64,000 nucleotides of DNA from Rhinopithecus roxellana (Eukaryota > Chordata > Mammalia > Primates > Cercopithecidae). Both the position numbers and the translations under genes were made by a program. The first letter of the stretch is position 1, and each line of letters opens with the position of its first letter. Of this stretch, positions 1-10,160 are shown in pieces. The notes beneath the pieces were generated by a model. That model was not told where the DNA came from. It saw only the letters and a program-made list of their open reading frames with translations, and ran no database searches. The stretch is from contig NC_044553.1 in assembly GCF_007565055.1 (NCBI RefSeq), positions 45,683,420 through 45,747,419 of the forward strand. The letters are read 5' to 3'.

Positions 1-1010
1 ATTTGAAATGCTTGAAACACCTAATCCTTCCAAATAGTCTAAAATGTCCTCTGCAATCTTGTTTTCACCCTTCGTTTGTTTATTAGGTCCTTTTTTTTTT
101 TTTTTTCTAACGCAGATAAGGAAAAGGCTAAACTCCAGTCCAACCACTTTCCAAATGAGGACATGTTCCAGGCCAACTCAAATTAACAAGGTTTACCTAC
201 TTGTTTTGCCATATTCCCACATGGTGCAAGAATGTCCACACAGATCAGTTAGTGACGCAATAAAAACTTAATCATTCTCCTCATGGCAGACTGGCCCCAA
301 GCAGGAGTAAAAGAGGATAGAGTCATTTTCCTATAACATGATCCAAGGAAATTCATTTCATCTTGGACGTGGACTAGGCTGATGTGCAGAGAAGCCTGAT
401 TCAGTCCCAGAGAAAGCCAGATATACAGGGATTAAGGATTTGTGGTTGTTAAGATCCCCTGACTTCTCCTCTCTCTGCCTTTTACTGGTGAGATGCAGTT
501 TGGTACCTGTTCCTAACCTCTTAAATCTCAACTGCAAAATTAGGGAAATAATAGTGTCAAATTTTATTGTTTCAAGAATTATTTTATTAGAACACCAACA
601 AAAGCCTGCCTTTCTCAGGTAAGGTATCCCAGTTCCTGAAGACAAAAAGAAGAAAACCTGATTCTGGGTATAAAATTCTGTTTCTGTCATCAGTAAACTT
701 CACCTTGGTCCCCTGGCCTCTTCCTCTTGGGATCTGCTTGCTTTATCCTTGTAAAATGTCTGTTTCTTCTCTCCTAATTAACTTTCTTATCACCATGACA
801 CTAAAGAAAAAGGTCATTCTCAGGTCATCAAATGCCAGTCTCTTGAAATCTTTATTTATTCAAGAAGCTCTGCAAATTAAAAGAGAGCAAGAACTGGGCA
901 ATGTTTAAAAACCTCATTATAAAACCATTATTACTTTAGATCAAGGATTGCAGACCAGAGTGCAGTGTCACCCAAAATAGAAAGTCTTTAAAGAATTGCA
1001 AAGGGAAGAG
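1..1010. other. Unique sequence, no gene seen
   Basis: I recognise no repeat family or exon here. There is an uninterrupted T tract at about 89-107 without an attached Alu body. Short open frames on both strands have no coding character. The last 20 bases (991-1010) are the 5' target duplication of the following Alu. Confidence 0.6.
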
Positions 1011-1310
1011 GCCTGGCATGGTGGCTCATGCCTGTAATCCCAGCACTTTGGGAGGCCGAGGCAGGCAGATCACTTGAGGTCAGGAGTTCTAGACCAGCCT
1101 GGCCAACATGGTGAAACCCCATCTCTACTAAAAATACAAAAAAAATAGCCGAGTATGGTGGCACACGCCTCTAATTCCAGCTACTAGGGAGGCTGAAGCA
1201 TGAGAATCGCTTGAACCCGGGAAGCAGAGGTTGCAGAGAGCCGGAATCATGCCATTGCACTCCAGCCTGGGTGACACAGTGAGACTCCATCTCAGAAAAA
1301 AAAAAAAAAA
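1011..1310 (+). mobile_element. Alu: Alu, full length, sense
   Basis: A dimeric Alu runs from GCCTGGCATGGTGGCTC through both arms to a poly-A tail (1296-1310). It is flanked by a near-perfect target duplication beginning AAGAATTGCAAAGG at 991 and again at 1309, which defines the insertion exactly. The body looks like an AluS. Confidence 0.97.
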
Positions 1311-1328
1311 GAATTGCAAAGGAAGAAG

Positions 1329-1817
1329 CCACAGGGCTCTACTAACATGCACCATGCTGATCGCTCCATTGGAGGCTCCAAACCCTAAGAGGCTCAGGCT
1401 TGCCTCCTCTTCAGTTAATAGGAAATGAAGAGGCCTCAAGAAACTGCTGGGCTTCCTTGGGCATGAAAATGACCAAAGATGCTATGAATGGATCTACTGA
1501 CTGTTCAGATGCGTGGCTGGAGTCAAGCACATGACAGTCAGGTCTTGCAGCCGTGGGAGCCATTCTGTCTCTCTAAGGCAGAGGCTTCACCCATTTTTTG
1601 ACAACACATCTTTATAAGTATTTTTTTAAATCTGAGTATAAATAATATAGCGCTAGTATACTCCGTAGTACCATGTGCATATTACATAGTACTTATATAC
1701 TATAAACATTATACATGCACAAACATGAACTTCTAAGGAAATACAAAGAAAAATCTGAAAGGTCTATATTATTTTCTTGTTGTGCCCCAATAGATCTCTC
1801 AAGCACCATTCTGAGGC
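1329..1817. other. Unique sequence, nothing recognised
   Basis: The sequence is AT-rich from about 1610 to 1750, with no repeat body, splice-bounded open frame or RNA gene that I can identify. Confidence 0.5.
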
Positions 1818-2010
1818 AATGGTTCTCAAACTTTGCGTGACCAAGAATTAGCTGGAGAACTTTTTGAAATGAAGGTTCTCCAGGCCTTGACCCTGGTGTT
1901 GATCCCATTACTCAGTATTCCTGGGATGGGCCCGTAAGTTGTCCTTTGTCTGAGCTCCCCAGCTGACTCTTATTCTGATGCTCAATTGGATTTTGGAGCC
2001 ACTGATCCAG
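1818..2010. mobile_element. MER5-type hAT-Charlie MITE, diverged
   Basis: It opens with AATGGTTCTCAAACTTTG, the typical MER5 terminus. The interior resembles the family (GAGCTCCCCAG...TTCTGATGC) but is degraded, and the far end is hard to place. These are non-coding DNA-transposon fossils shared across placental mammals. Confidence 0.65.
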
Positions 2011-2137
2011 ACCTTTGTGTTTTCCTGCCCCCTACATTTTTTGCTACAATTGTATCACTGTAGTCTTATTGTTATCCACCTCCTGGACACCCTCATGATC
2101 CCCTCAGTGAATTTAAACATTAAAAAAAAATAATATC

Positions 2138-2353
2138 AGCTACCATTAATTATTTCCTGTGGCCTAGCATTGCTGAGGGCTTCACATGCATTGCCTCACT
2201 TAATCAGACTAGGGAGGCATTATCAGTCCCATTATACAGATGAAGACAACTAAAGCTCAGTCACAATGTCTTATCCGAGTTCCTCAGCTAGTAAGTACAA
2301 GAGATAGAGCAGGAATTTGAGCCTGTATCTGTCGGATTCCCAAGGCTGGACTC
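2138..2353 (-). mobile_element. MIR: MIR SINE, antisense
   Basis: The + strand reads the reverse complement of MIR: a 3' part with CTTCACATGCATTGCCTCACTTAAT, then the core with CCCATTATACAGATGAAGA and CAGCTAGTAAGTA. The antisense Alu that follows abuts its 5' end. Confidence 0.8.
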
Positions 2354-2666
2354 TTTTTTTTTTTTCTTTTAGAGATAGAGTCTCACTCTGTCACCCGGGC
2401 TGAAATGCAGTGGTGTGATCACAGCTCACTGCAGCCTCCACCTCCTGGGTTCAAGCAATCTCCCTGCCTCAGCCTCCCAAGTACCTAGGACTACAGGTGT
2501 GTGCCACCACACAAGGCTAATTTTTTGGTTTTTATGTTTATGTAGATGGGGTCTTGCTATGTTAGCCAGGCTAGTCTCAAACTCCTGGCCTCAAGTGATC
2601 CTCCTGCCTCAGCCTCCCAAAGCATTGGGATTTCAGGTGCAAGCCACTGCCCACTGCACCCAGCCT
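2354..2666 (-). mobile_element. Alu: AluJ-like, antisense
   Basis: A poly-T head is followed by a complete reverse-complement Alu ending at CCCAGCC. Old diagnostic stretches such as GGGGTCTTGCTATGTTAGCC and CTCCTGGCCTCAAGTGATCCTC point to the AluJ class. It sits at the edge of a MIR; GGACTCTT on both sides is a partial target duplication. Confidence 0.93.
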
Positions 2667-2709
2667 CAAATCATGGACTCTTGACTGCTAAGTATATTGC
2701 CCACAAAAT

Positions 2710-2830
2710 AGGTCATTATAATTTATTGATCCTCTGCTATGAACCAGGCACTTGGCTGGATACCTTACACACAAATCTCTAATATTCATACCATACTTCT
2801 GTTTGTAGAGGTATTAATTTCAGTCCACAG
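2710..2830 (-). mobile_element. MIR: MIR fragment, antisense
   Basis: TTATTGATCCTCTGCTATGAACCAGGCACTTGGCTGGATACCTTACAC is the reverse complement of the MIR 3' half (size-class spacer around GTGCCAGGCAC). It carries no core or 5' part. Confidence 0.6.
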
Positions 2831-2922
2831 ATTCTGATGTGCAATAAATTTCTCTATTCTCTGCAACCCATCTAAATTCCTCACTCCCAACCCCTATTTT
2901 CAGGCCTTCTGGATTTCTTCTT

Positions 2923-2942
2923 CCCACCCCACCCCCAACCCC
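2923..2942 (-). other. Potential G-quadruplex (minus strand)
   Basis: Four C runs of 3, 4, 5 and 4 bases are separated by one- or two-base loops on the + strand. The minus strand therefore has four G runs with very short loops. This is a sequence-level prediction only. Confidence 0.55.
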
Positions 2943-3353
2943 AGTAGTTATGCCATAGTTCTGGACCAACACAATAGCCAGGCATGGGGTGAGAGGAGTG
3001 TGACCTAGTCCTCCATCATCAGTCCACATTAGTGGCCACTGAGGGGCCCATCCTCCCATCAACATGACCTGCTGGCCCCAGACACTCACTGCTCTACCGC
3101 CCTACATCAAGCCAGGTTTATCTTTTGCCCATCTGCCAACACAGCCATTTCCTCTCTAGGTTCCTCTCTTCCAGCAGGATTTCTGGGAAGCAAGGGACTG
3201 TCCCCTCTGCTCTCAGACCCATAGACAAACCTTCCCCTTCCACACCACCTGCAAAGCCCAAAAGACTGTCTTTCTAGTGCTAGGAAGGTGAGGGGTTCCT
3301 TCTTCCTTCATATACTTTCAAGATATTTTAGCCTTTTGCTTTTCTTTGTTGGC
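2943..3353. other. Unique sequence
   Basis: GC-moderate sequence without a recognised repeat or exon. The minus-strand open frame at 2820-3089 covers the C-rich stretch and looks like chance. Confidence 0.5.
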
Positions 3354-3369
3354 TAGAATTCACCTGCCC

Positions 3370-3475
3370 ACACTTCGGGAGGTCAAGGCAGGAGGATCAC
3401 TTGAGCCCAGGAGTTTATGATCAGCCTGGGCAACACAGGAAGACCCTGTCTCCAAAAATAAAATAAAATAAATAA
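3370..3475 (+). mobile_element. Truncated Alu/FLAM monomer, sense
   Basis: A single left-monomer-like sequence (ACTTCGGGAGGTCAAGGCAGG...GACCCTGTCTCC) ends in an AAAATAAAATAAAATAAAT tail. The target duplication AATTCAC(C/T)TGCCC is present at about 3358 and 3477, so this is a genuine short insertion rather than a deleted Alu. Confidence 0.88.
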
Positions 3476-3604
3476 AATTCACTTGCCCTAAGTTCCTATA
3501 TTTTTGGAAGAAAAAAGATTTGTAGCCTTCTCTCTACTTTGCCCCTCTTAAGTGGAAGGGGGACAGTTTGGGAGAAAAATAAGTTGATGTCTCAAAATAT
3601 TATC

Positions 3605-3720
3605 ACAGACACATGTTGTCCCCATTTTATAGGTGAGGAGATGGAACTCATTAAGGTTATATAATATTATACACAGCAAGTAGATAGGCCCCCAGCTCAG
3701 GAAACCTCATACTCTGTGAA
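3605..3720 (-). mobile_element. MIR: MIR fragment, antisense
   Basis: The motif CCCCATTTTATAGGTGAGGAGATGGAACTCATTAAGGTTATA followed by ACAGCAAGTAGATAGG matches the MIR core reverse complement. Both ends are degraded. Confidence 0.65.
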
Positions 3721-4349
3721 GTCCTCCCCTCTTCCCTCCCAGGAGCCTCCATGGTCAGCTTCAAGAAAACACAACAGAGCTTGTGCATTAAAACCACCAC
3801 TGGAAGTTTGGATCTGGTGATGGGGCAGGCTGGAAGAGCTTAGGTAGAGGTGAAAGCAGACACCACCCCGAAAGGAGACAGGTACCCACTCCTCCTTGTC
3901 ATTTTCCAGGAGAGCCTCATAGAATTTGAGTTGGCATGAGATGATGTTAGAGGAATGTTGGGTGGTGCAAGTAAAGGAACTACAAGAGCTAGAAACAATG
4001 TTGAAGGCTTCTTCCCATGTAGAAAGTGTTCTTACCATGTAGAAAGTGGTAAGAAAGTGTACTCTGCAGAAATTTGGGGGGCAGGTGGGGGCACAGGGTT
4101 GGTATTTCAGGGGCACTTGGATTCAATGGTGTCTTTTGAAGAGTCTGTGTCCAGAATAAAATGGGGAGTTGGAGTGGTTACTGTCAGTACCCAGAGGAGA
4201 GGAGATAAGGGTGGGCACAGGGGAGAGGAGCCCGAGATGGGTAGCCAGTTGGTTTTACGTGCCAGTTTTATAGGAAAAAAAGTGGAACTTTCAGATTCTG
4301 CTTAACTGTGCAGGAGCCAGCCAAGTACCCAGGGCAGAAGTCCTTGCTC
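3721..4349. other. Unique sequence with a 20-bp tandem duplication
   Basis: No repeat family is recognised. CCATGTAGAAAGTG occurs at 4015 and again at 4035, giving a local duplication with a 20-bp period. Overlapping open frames on both strands (3697-4116 minus, 3955-4305 plus) lack any recognisable protein feature. Confidence 0.55.
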
Positions 4350-4368
4350 AGAAATTCTATATCTGATG

Positions 4369-4680
4369 GGCGCGGTGGCTCACACCTGTAATCCCAGCAC
4401 TTTAGGAGGTCCAGGCGGGTAGATCACAAGGTCAGGAGCTAGAGGCCAGCCTGACCAACATGGCAAAACCCCGTCTCTACTAAAAAAACAAAAAGTAGCC
4501 AGGTGTGGTGGTACATATCAGCAGTCCCACCTACTCTAAAGTCTAAGGCACTAGAATCGCTTGAACCTGGGAGGCGGAGGTTGCAGTCAGCCGAGACTGC
4601 GCCACTGCACTCCAGCCTGGGTGACAGAGCAAGATTCCGTCTCAAAAAAAAAAAGAAAGAAAGAAAGAAAGAAAAGAAAA
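4369..4680 (+). mobile_element. Alu: Alu, sense, with (GAAA)n tail
   Basis: A full-length Alu has a tail that evolved into a GAAA repeat (about 4650-4680). The target duplication AGAAATT(C/G)T(A/T)TATCTGATG is present at 4350 and 4681. The tail is a likely length-variable microsatellite. Confidence 0.96.
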
Positions 4681-4844
4681 AGAAATTGTTTATCTGATGG
4701 CATGGTCCGCAAGCTGCAGGGCTTGGGAGGAAGGTACAGTCATAGGACAGAACACAGCTTTAGACTGGGTCAAGATCGTCCAAGTCTGCTGGTGGCTTCA
4801 GAAGACCCTTTGAATGAGGCTCGTCCAGGCAATAATTACCATGT

Positions 4845-6035
4845 TATCTAATTTTGCCCACTTAACATTTCCACTTGGATATCTAAGAGCCATCTCAAAG
4901 CCCCACGTGGCCCAGGCTGAATCTCTAATCTTCCCCCACCAGACCTGCTTCACTCATAGCTTTCCCTTCTTAGCTGACAGCAACCCCATTAATCTATTTG
5001 TTCAAGCTGAAAACCTGGAAGTCATCCTCAACTCCTCTCTGTCTCCCATATCTTGTATCTCAGCAGTCAGAAAATCCTGTGGGCTCTACCTTCAAAATAT
5101 ATCCAGCACCCATCCACCACTCCCCAGTTGCCCTGTTACCATGCTGGGCCAAGCCACCATCACCTCTCACTGCGTCACTGTAATAGCCTCCTAACAGATC
5201 TCCCCACTGCACCCTGGCTCAAACCAGAGTGATCTTTTAAAACTATAATACAAATCATATCACCCTTCTGCTCAGAGTCGCCCCCGCCATGTGTCACTGT
5301 ATAAAAGTCAAAGTCCTTACCATGTCTCCCCATTCATTGGCCTCCTTACTATTCCTGGAGCACGCCAGGCATACTCCTACCTCAGGACCTTCGCACGGAC
5401 TGCCCATAGCTCTCCTCCCCAAGATGTCCACAGGGGCAACTCCCTCACTTCCTTCAAACCTTTGCTCAAAGTTTAACTTCCCAATGCAATTCCCTCTAAT
5501 CACTCTCCTTAAAATCCCCACCTTCTTCTCCCCAACCCCATGCTTTTCTTGTGGTGGTTCTCATTGCATTCTACCAGTCTACATAAATCTTTTTTTTTTT
5601 TTTTTTTTTTTTTGAGACAGAGTCTCTCTCTGTCGCCCAGGCTGGAGTGCAGTGGTGCGATCTCAGCTCACTGCAAGCTCCACCTCCTGGGTTCAAGCGA
5701 TTCTCCTGCCTCAGCTTCCTGAGTAGCTGGGATTACAGGCACATACCTCCATGCCCAGCTAATTTTTGTATTTTTAGTAGAGATGGGGTGTCACCATGTT
5801 GGTCAGGCTGGTCTCGAACTCCTGACTTCGTGATCCGCCTGCCTTGGCCTCCCAAAGTGCTGAGATTACAGGAGTGAGCCAGTGCACCAGGCCCTAAATC
5901 TCTTCTTTATGATGTCCGTTATCCAACTCCTCCCACCTCCACTGATACATAAGGACTTGTATATCCCACATGCCTACAACAGGGCTTGGCACATAGTAGT
6001 CATGCCCAAATAAAAAAGTGTTGAACAAATGAAGA
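4845..6035 (+). mobile_element. L2: L2 LINE 3' end, sense, split by an AluY
   Basis: A long L2-type segment (4845-5588) contains stretches such as CCTGGAGCACGCCAGGCATAC, ACCTCAGGACCTTCGCAC and TCAAACCTTTGCTCAAAG. It resumes after the Alu and ends in the L2 tail GGGCTTGGCACATAGTAGTC...GTTGAACAAATGA (about 5990-6030). L2 is an extinct non-LTR retrotransposon of early mammals. No intact frame remains. The family call is by recognition; a DNA element of similar age is the main alternative for the 5' part. Confidence 0.72.
5590..5893 (-). mobile_element. Alu: AluY-like, antisense
   Basis: A T24 head is followed by a full-length reverse-complement Alu. CACTGCAAGCTCC and TCGTGATCCGCC are AluY-type diagnostic stretches, so this is among the youngest Alus here. 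It is inserted in the L2, with TAAATCT on both sides as a short target duplication. Confidence 0.93.
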
Positions 6036-6790
6036 AAGTTAAAACTAGAGGCCCAAAAATATCACAAAAGCCATCTATGGTAGCCTTTTCCCTACCTGAT
6101 TTTGCTGAGTGACCTTACTTTTTGTCCTCTACACAGCTGGAACATTAATGAACACAGAGGCGGAAGAAGTGTGTTTACTCTAGGATCACCTCTCAATGAG
6201 TCACTTGGCAAGGGCATCTTTGCTTCCCCATCAACTCCTTTTGACATGAGGGTGAAGGGTTTTCTGTCCCTTTCAGCTGTAGAGATGTTGCCCCACCACA
6301 CTTTGACCACAAGCATCATCAATTTCACTGAACCCAACAGAAATTTGGACCCCCTGGGGGCCCTCTGCATGGCAGGGCCCTTTTCTTTTCCTTTGGGCTT
6401 AGCCTGCCATTTGAAACACCATTTTCCTGAGCCAGCATCCCCCTTGCAGCACTGTCACAGGGAGGCTTAGGAAGCCACGTGAACGCCACCTACCCCGACC
6501 TTTGGCAGAATTTCCAAACACAACACAGTAGCTTTCAATTGATTAATTTGGAACTCTGACCTTGGCCCCAAAAGGTAAGAATACATAACAAGGTATTTTA
6601 TTCTCAAAATGTGTCCGGATAAGAAGCACTTCTGTAAATCGACCTTTTTAAAATAGATATAATTAGATTTGCAGTTGGGGGCAGTAAGGAAAGTGTCTGA
6701 ACAGTGGATAACATGTTGAGAGGTTAATTATTAATGGGCAGTCTTCCCTAACAAAGTATCTAATAGGCATTCTGGTCTCTTTGGCTTCAG
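6036..6790. other. Unique sequence upstream of the candidate exon
   Basis: No recognised repeat. From about 6500 to 6790 the sequence is AT-rich with homeodomain-like words (CAATTGATTAATTTGG, GTTAATTATTAATGGG). It ends in the pyrimidine tract TCTGGTCTCTTTGGCTTCAG that serves as the candidate 3' splice site of the exon at 6791. Confidence 0.5.
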
Positions 6791-6830
6791 AAATTAGCAA
6801 GAAAGCCTGGACCCCGGGTGAAACGGAGAA

Positions 6831-6918
6831 ATGGACATAAGTCCCCAGTGTTTCTCCATTCTCTTGGTTTTATGCATCTTTATCCAATCAAGTGCCCATG
6901 GACAAAGCCTGAAACCAG
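6831..6918 (+). CDS. Candidate coding exon with secretory signal peptide (gene unknown)
   Basis: The exon is bounded by a 3' splice site (TCTTTGGCTTCAG, ending 6790) and a near-consensus donor (ACCAG|GTAAGA, cut after 6918), so it spans 6791-6918. The first ATG, at 6831, has A at -3 and G at +4. It opens 29 codons plus one base, a phase-1 end. The peptide starts MDISPQ, then has a hydrophobic core CFSILLVLCIFIQ, then a small-residue cleavage region SSAHG before QSLKP. This is a textbook signal peptide, and leader exons ending in phase 1 are common in genes for secreted and immunoglobulin-like proteins. Read through, the frame stops at 6960-6962 inside the intron. I do not recognise the protein. 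The first 40 bases would be 5' UTR, implying an upstream non-coding exon outside the window or unseen. It could be a chance frame, but start, leader and both splice sites agreeing is unusual. Confidence 0.55.
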
Positions 6919-7865
6919 GTAAGAGCCTGTCTCCAGAGATGGGCGTGAACTTTTCTTTTTAAAATGTGTGTCACAAAGAATCCAGGGGTTTCTGAGTGTA
7001 TGGGACAGAGCTTGCATTCAGAGCATGCCAGGTGGTTCTATACATGACCTCACAGGTCCACAGGGACACGTAGCCATTTGCAAGCAGAAATGAAATTTTA
7101 GAAAAGCATCCTGGGATTAAAAGTCTTCTAAGAGCGCCTGCAGCTAGCGGTGAAGTCTCTTGCATATCTGATAGAAACAGTCACGCTAAAAGTTATTCAG
7201 TGGCGAATGATCTGAGAGCGATTCAGACCTTCCTGAGAGTTAATGTGGCATCTAATTTGCAGCCAGGGAGCCAGGCTTGCAATGAAATGCTCTGTTGTGT
7301 TGGGGTTGTCTAATTGCCTGGCTCTCTCAGAAGAGAGGGGAGTTTATGAGAGTTCTATTTCCAGTCAGGTCTAAAGTAGAGATATCATTGCACAATTTCT
7401 AGACTTTGTTTTTCTGCCAAAGTTTTAGTCTGAGACTGAAGAATCCAACAACAGTCCTGCCTGTTTTGTTTGTAAATTCACAAACTAGATTGACGGCCAA
7501 AGACAGATCAAATGCCTGATCAGGCAGGTAGAGTGGAGCCCAGCTTCCAGGCTAATCAGTGGACCAATAAATGATGGATCAGTTAATTGAACAATTTGGC
7601 CAAACTAGACAGGTGTTTGGGACTTCGTTTTGGTACTGGTTACTGGTCAGGAGCTAGTAACGCTAAGGTAGAGTCTTAGATTTTTCTTTTCTCTGAGTCT
7701 AGGCTTGGAGAGAGCTCCAACAACTTTGAGAATTAGAAATTCACTAACAGGGGATGTATCTAAAAATTTCAGAAACTTTTTACCCTTTAAGGAAAATGTT
7801 CCTTTGTACTTGACCATAATTTTATTTCATAGGTCAGTTAATAACTGAGTAGTAGTATTAATTGT
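6919..7865. other. Unique sequence, presumptive 5' part of intron
   Basis: No repeat is recognised. The stretch 7200-7620 is repeat-free and rich in homeodomain- and forkhead-like words (TCTAATTTGCAG, TTGTTTGTAAATTC, CCAATAAATGATGG, CAGTTAATTGAACAA). It could be a conserved intronic element, which the sequence alone cannot prove. Confidence 0.45.
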
Positions 7866-7867
7866 TG

Positions 7868-7990
7868 CCATTCGCTAAGTATTTTCTGTGCCAAGCACTA
7901 TACTATTTTTGATACATCATCTCATTCCTAAAGCCACATCCAAAAATGACCCTTACATGATAATTTAGAGCCATACAGGTAAAATTGCCA
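7868..7990 (-). mobile_element. MIR: MIR fragment, antisense, weak
   Basis: CGCTAAGTATTTTCTGTGCCAAGCACTATACTATTTTTGATACATCATCTCATTCC resembles the reverse complement of the MIR 3' half. There is no clear core. Confidence 0.5.
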
Positions 7991-8071
7991 GTAATCTTTA
8001 TTCCCTTGGTTCACAATGATTTTGCTCAACGGCCTTTCCTGTCCTTTGCCCCAGAATGTTGTATTTGTTTG

Positions 8072-8410
8072 TTTACTTTTTATTGAAGTTTATAACACAC
8101 TTCTAGAAAAGGGCCTGTAACATAAATCCTCCATGAATTCTCACAAACTGAACCAGTATCCCCAAAGCCTTCCTTGTGTGCCCCTTGAGACTTAACATAT
8201 ATGATTTTTCCTTTGGGGAGATTTTTCACTAATAGAAACACGTCAGTTGCTCTTTTGCGCCCGGCTTCTTTCGTTCAACATTAAGTTTGTGAAAGTCAAC
8301 CATGCAGTTTCGTGGAGTTGAGGTTCATTCATTCTCACTGTTGTAGCATTCCACTGTGGGACCACACCACACTTCGTTTATTCATTCTACTATCGATCGG
8401 TCAGGGCTGT
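8072..8410 (-). mobile_element. L1: L1ME-type LINE fragment, antisense
   Basis: The segment begins TTTTTATTGAAGTTTATAACAC. It continues through GGCTTCTTTCGTTCAACATTAAG, TGTTGTAGCATTCCACTG and TTCGTTTATTCATTCTACTATCGATCGGTC, a recognisable old mammalian L1 3' segment in reverse orientation. It is heavily diverged with no usable frame. Confidence 0.72.
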
Positions 8411-8782
8411 TTTTGCAGTGGAGCCATGGGAATTGGAAGCTGTCGGTGCTGAGGTTGAGGTTGAAGCCTGTGTCCCCCAGGCTTCTGGGTATTGTCCAGA
8501 TTTTCCTTGACCAATCTCATTGTCCTGGTCAGCCTGCTTCTTTCCCCAGGGCCTGGTTTGTGCAAATGCTGAGGGAAGTGACCACTATTGCAAGAGGGTT
8601 CCTCAGGAAAGAGGATGCAAGTCAGGAGGCCTCTTGTTCTCTCGGAAGCAGAATCTCTTGGCAGAATTCTTTCTGCAATGAGTGAACCCAATCTGTGTGC
8701 ATGTGGCTGGTGTGATGTCTTTCTGGGGAAACTGCAGGGAAGCCAGTGTCCTGTGGTGGAGCCCTTGTCAGGCGCGTTTCTA
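8411..8782. other. Unique sequence
   Basis: No repeat is recognised. Overlapping open frames on both strands (8356-8685 plus, 8401-8847 minus) have no domain-like composition and run into repeats at both ends, so I treat them as chance. Confidence 0.5.
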
Positions 8783-9006
8783 CACCAATGGTTCTCAACA
8801 GGGGCAATTTTGCCCTCCAGGGGACACTTGGCAATGTCTGGAGACATTTTTGGTTGTTACGACCAGGGAGACAGTGCTTCCCTCCCAGCATCTAGTGGGT
8901 AGAGGCCAGGGATGCTGCTTCACATCCTGCAATGTACAGGACAGCCCTCACAACAGTGAATTATCTGGCCCAAAATATTATTAGTGCAGAGGCTGAGAAA
9001 CCATGA
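8783..9006. mobile_element. MER20: MER20 hAT-Charlie MITE
   Basis: A near-complete element of about 220 bp runs from CAATGGTTCTCAACAGGGGC through GGGACACTTGGCAATGTCTGG and CATCTAGTGGGTAGAGGCC to the mirrored end GAGGCTGAGAAACCATG. MER20 is a placental-mammal DNA transposon; some copies are known to act as enhancers in endometrial stromal cells. Confidence 0.88.
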
Positions 9007-9134
9007 TCTACGCCAAGCTTCAACTGTCACTCATCGAACACCAGGAAGTACTCCCTCAAGGACGCTTGCTCTTTAGCCCCTCCTCCCAGCCTAATTCTTT
9101 TGAGTATTTATTATTAATGACATCTTACTAATGG

Positions 9135-9320
9135 AGTCACTAATGTGCTGTGCACCCAGCATGTGCCAGGCACTCCACAGACATTTTATCTCATCCTCAC
9201 CATATGGTTGAGTAAGCTGGCAGTTAAGTGCCTCGCCGGCGGTCGCATAGCTGGTCAGAGCAGAGCAGGGAGAGGTACCCGCAGCCTCAATCTGTCTACT
9301 GAGGCCGCAGTGCTCTCTGT
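9135..9320 (-). mobile_element. MIR: MIR, antisense
   Basis: CAGCATGTGCCAGGCACTCCACAGACATTTTATCTCATCCTCACC followed by GCATAGCTGGTCAGAGCAGAGC reads as MIR reverse complement (3' part, then core). Three CpGs at 9236-9246 survive inside it. Confidence 0.72.
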
Positions 9321-9794
9321 TGAGCCCACACCCAGTGATTTGACAGCCAGAGGTTTCTAGAAAAGCATTCTGCTCCGTTCCTCTCACAGAGAGGCAGATT
9401 CAGACAGTTGTTCCTTCCCTTCAGCACTAAGGGGGACTGGACAGAGTGAGCTGCTTGAAGCCCCCACGGCACATCACACTTATGCCCAGCCCCCACTGCC
9501 TGAGACCCAGGTTCCCCAGCCACTGTTGCCATGAAAGCCAACGCTGCTCCAAAGAGCAACTGCTGCTCCTAGACCCTGGCAAACCCCACCTTCAGGTACT
9601 TGGCCCACTATCAACAGGTGCCTTCTCCCTCCCCTCCACCCCAGCCTCAGCTTCCAAATCCTAGGAGCAGCTGAAAGCCATCAATTTAGTCAGTCCCTCA
9701 TGAATGTCACAAGCATACATGAGCGCCTGCCATACGTAAGGCAGAGCCTGAGTACAACTCACACACTCTGTTCACACACCTTTCCTCTCTTAAA
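9321..9794. other. Unique sequence
   Basis: No confident repeat or exon. AACCCCACCTTCAG|GTACT near 9595 resembles a donor, but no matching acceptor and frame support an exon. Confidence 0.45.
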
Positions 9795-10160
9795 AAGCAC
9801 TGAGGACCCCAAACAGTGTTTATTATGTGAGACATCAATATTTATTTCATTAGAAATGAAAACTGAGAAATCTTTAAAATCTGTTAACGCTTTTTAAAAT
9901 AATAGTAAACCCTTACATGTTAACACATAAAATGTAATTTTATGAAAAATAACTTGTATTTTCCAAATAATTTTAAGTGGGGCAGAAGAGTGACATTGTT
10001 TTACAAAGAAATGTTGCAAATTTCTCTAATATCTGGCTTCACAAGACAGCTGGATTCTCTTACCTGTTTCTGTACTCAGTCTGTTGTGATGTGTTGCTTT
10101 GTTTGAAATGTAGGAAGAAAATCTGGCCTCCCATAGAGGAAAAGGGAGGACATCCTAAGG
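9795..10160. mobile_element. Ancient interspersed repeat, family not resolved
   Basis: The stretch from AAAGCACTGAGGACCCC through GTGAGACATCAATATTTA and ATGTTGCAAATTTCTCTAATATCTGGCTTC to GAAGAAAATCTGGCCTCC is one I recognise as a recurrent mammalian repeat. I cannot assign the family name. It has no coding frame. Confidence 0.5.

Noticed and set aside
4845..5588. Considered as a processed pseudogene because of its length and CT-rich frames
   Set aside because: The word order and terminal tail (GGCACATAGTAG...GTTGAACAAATGA) fit an L2 3' end, and there is no poly-A tail or protein similarity.
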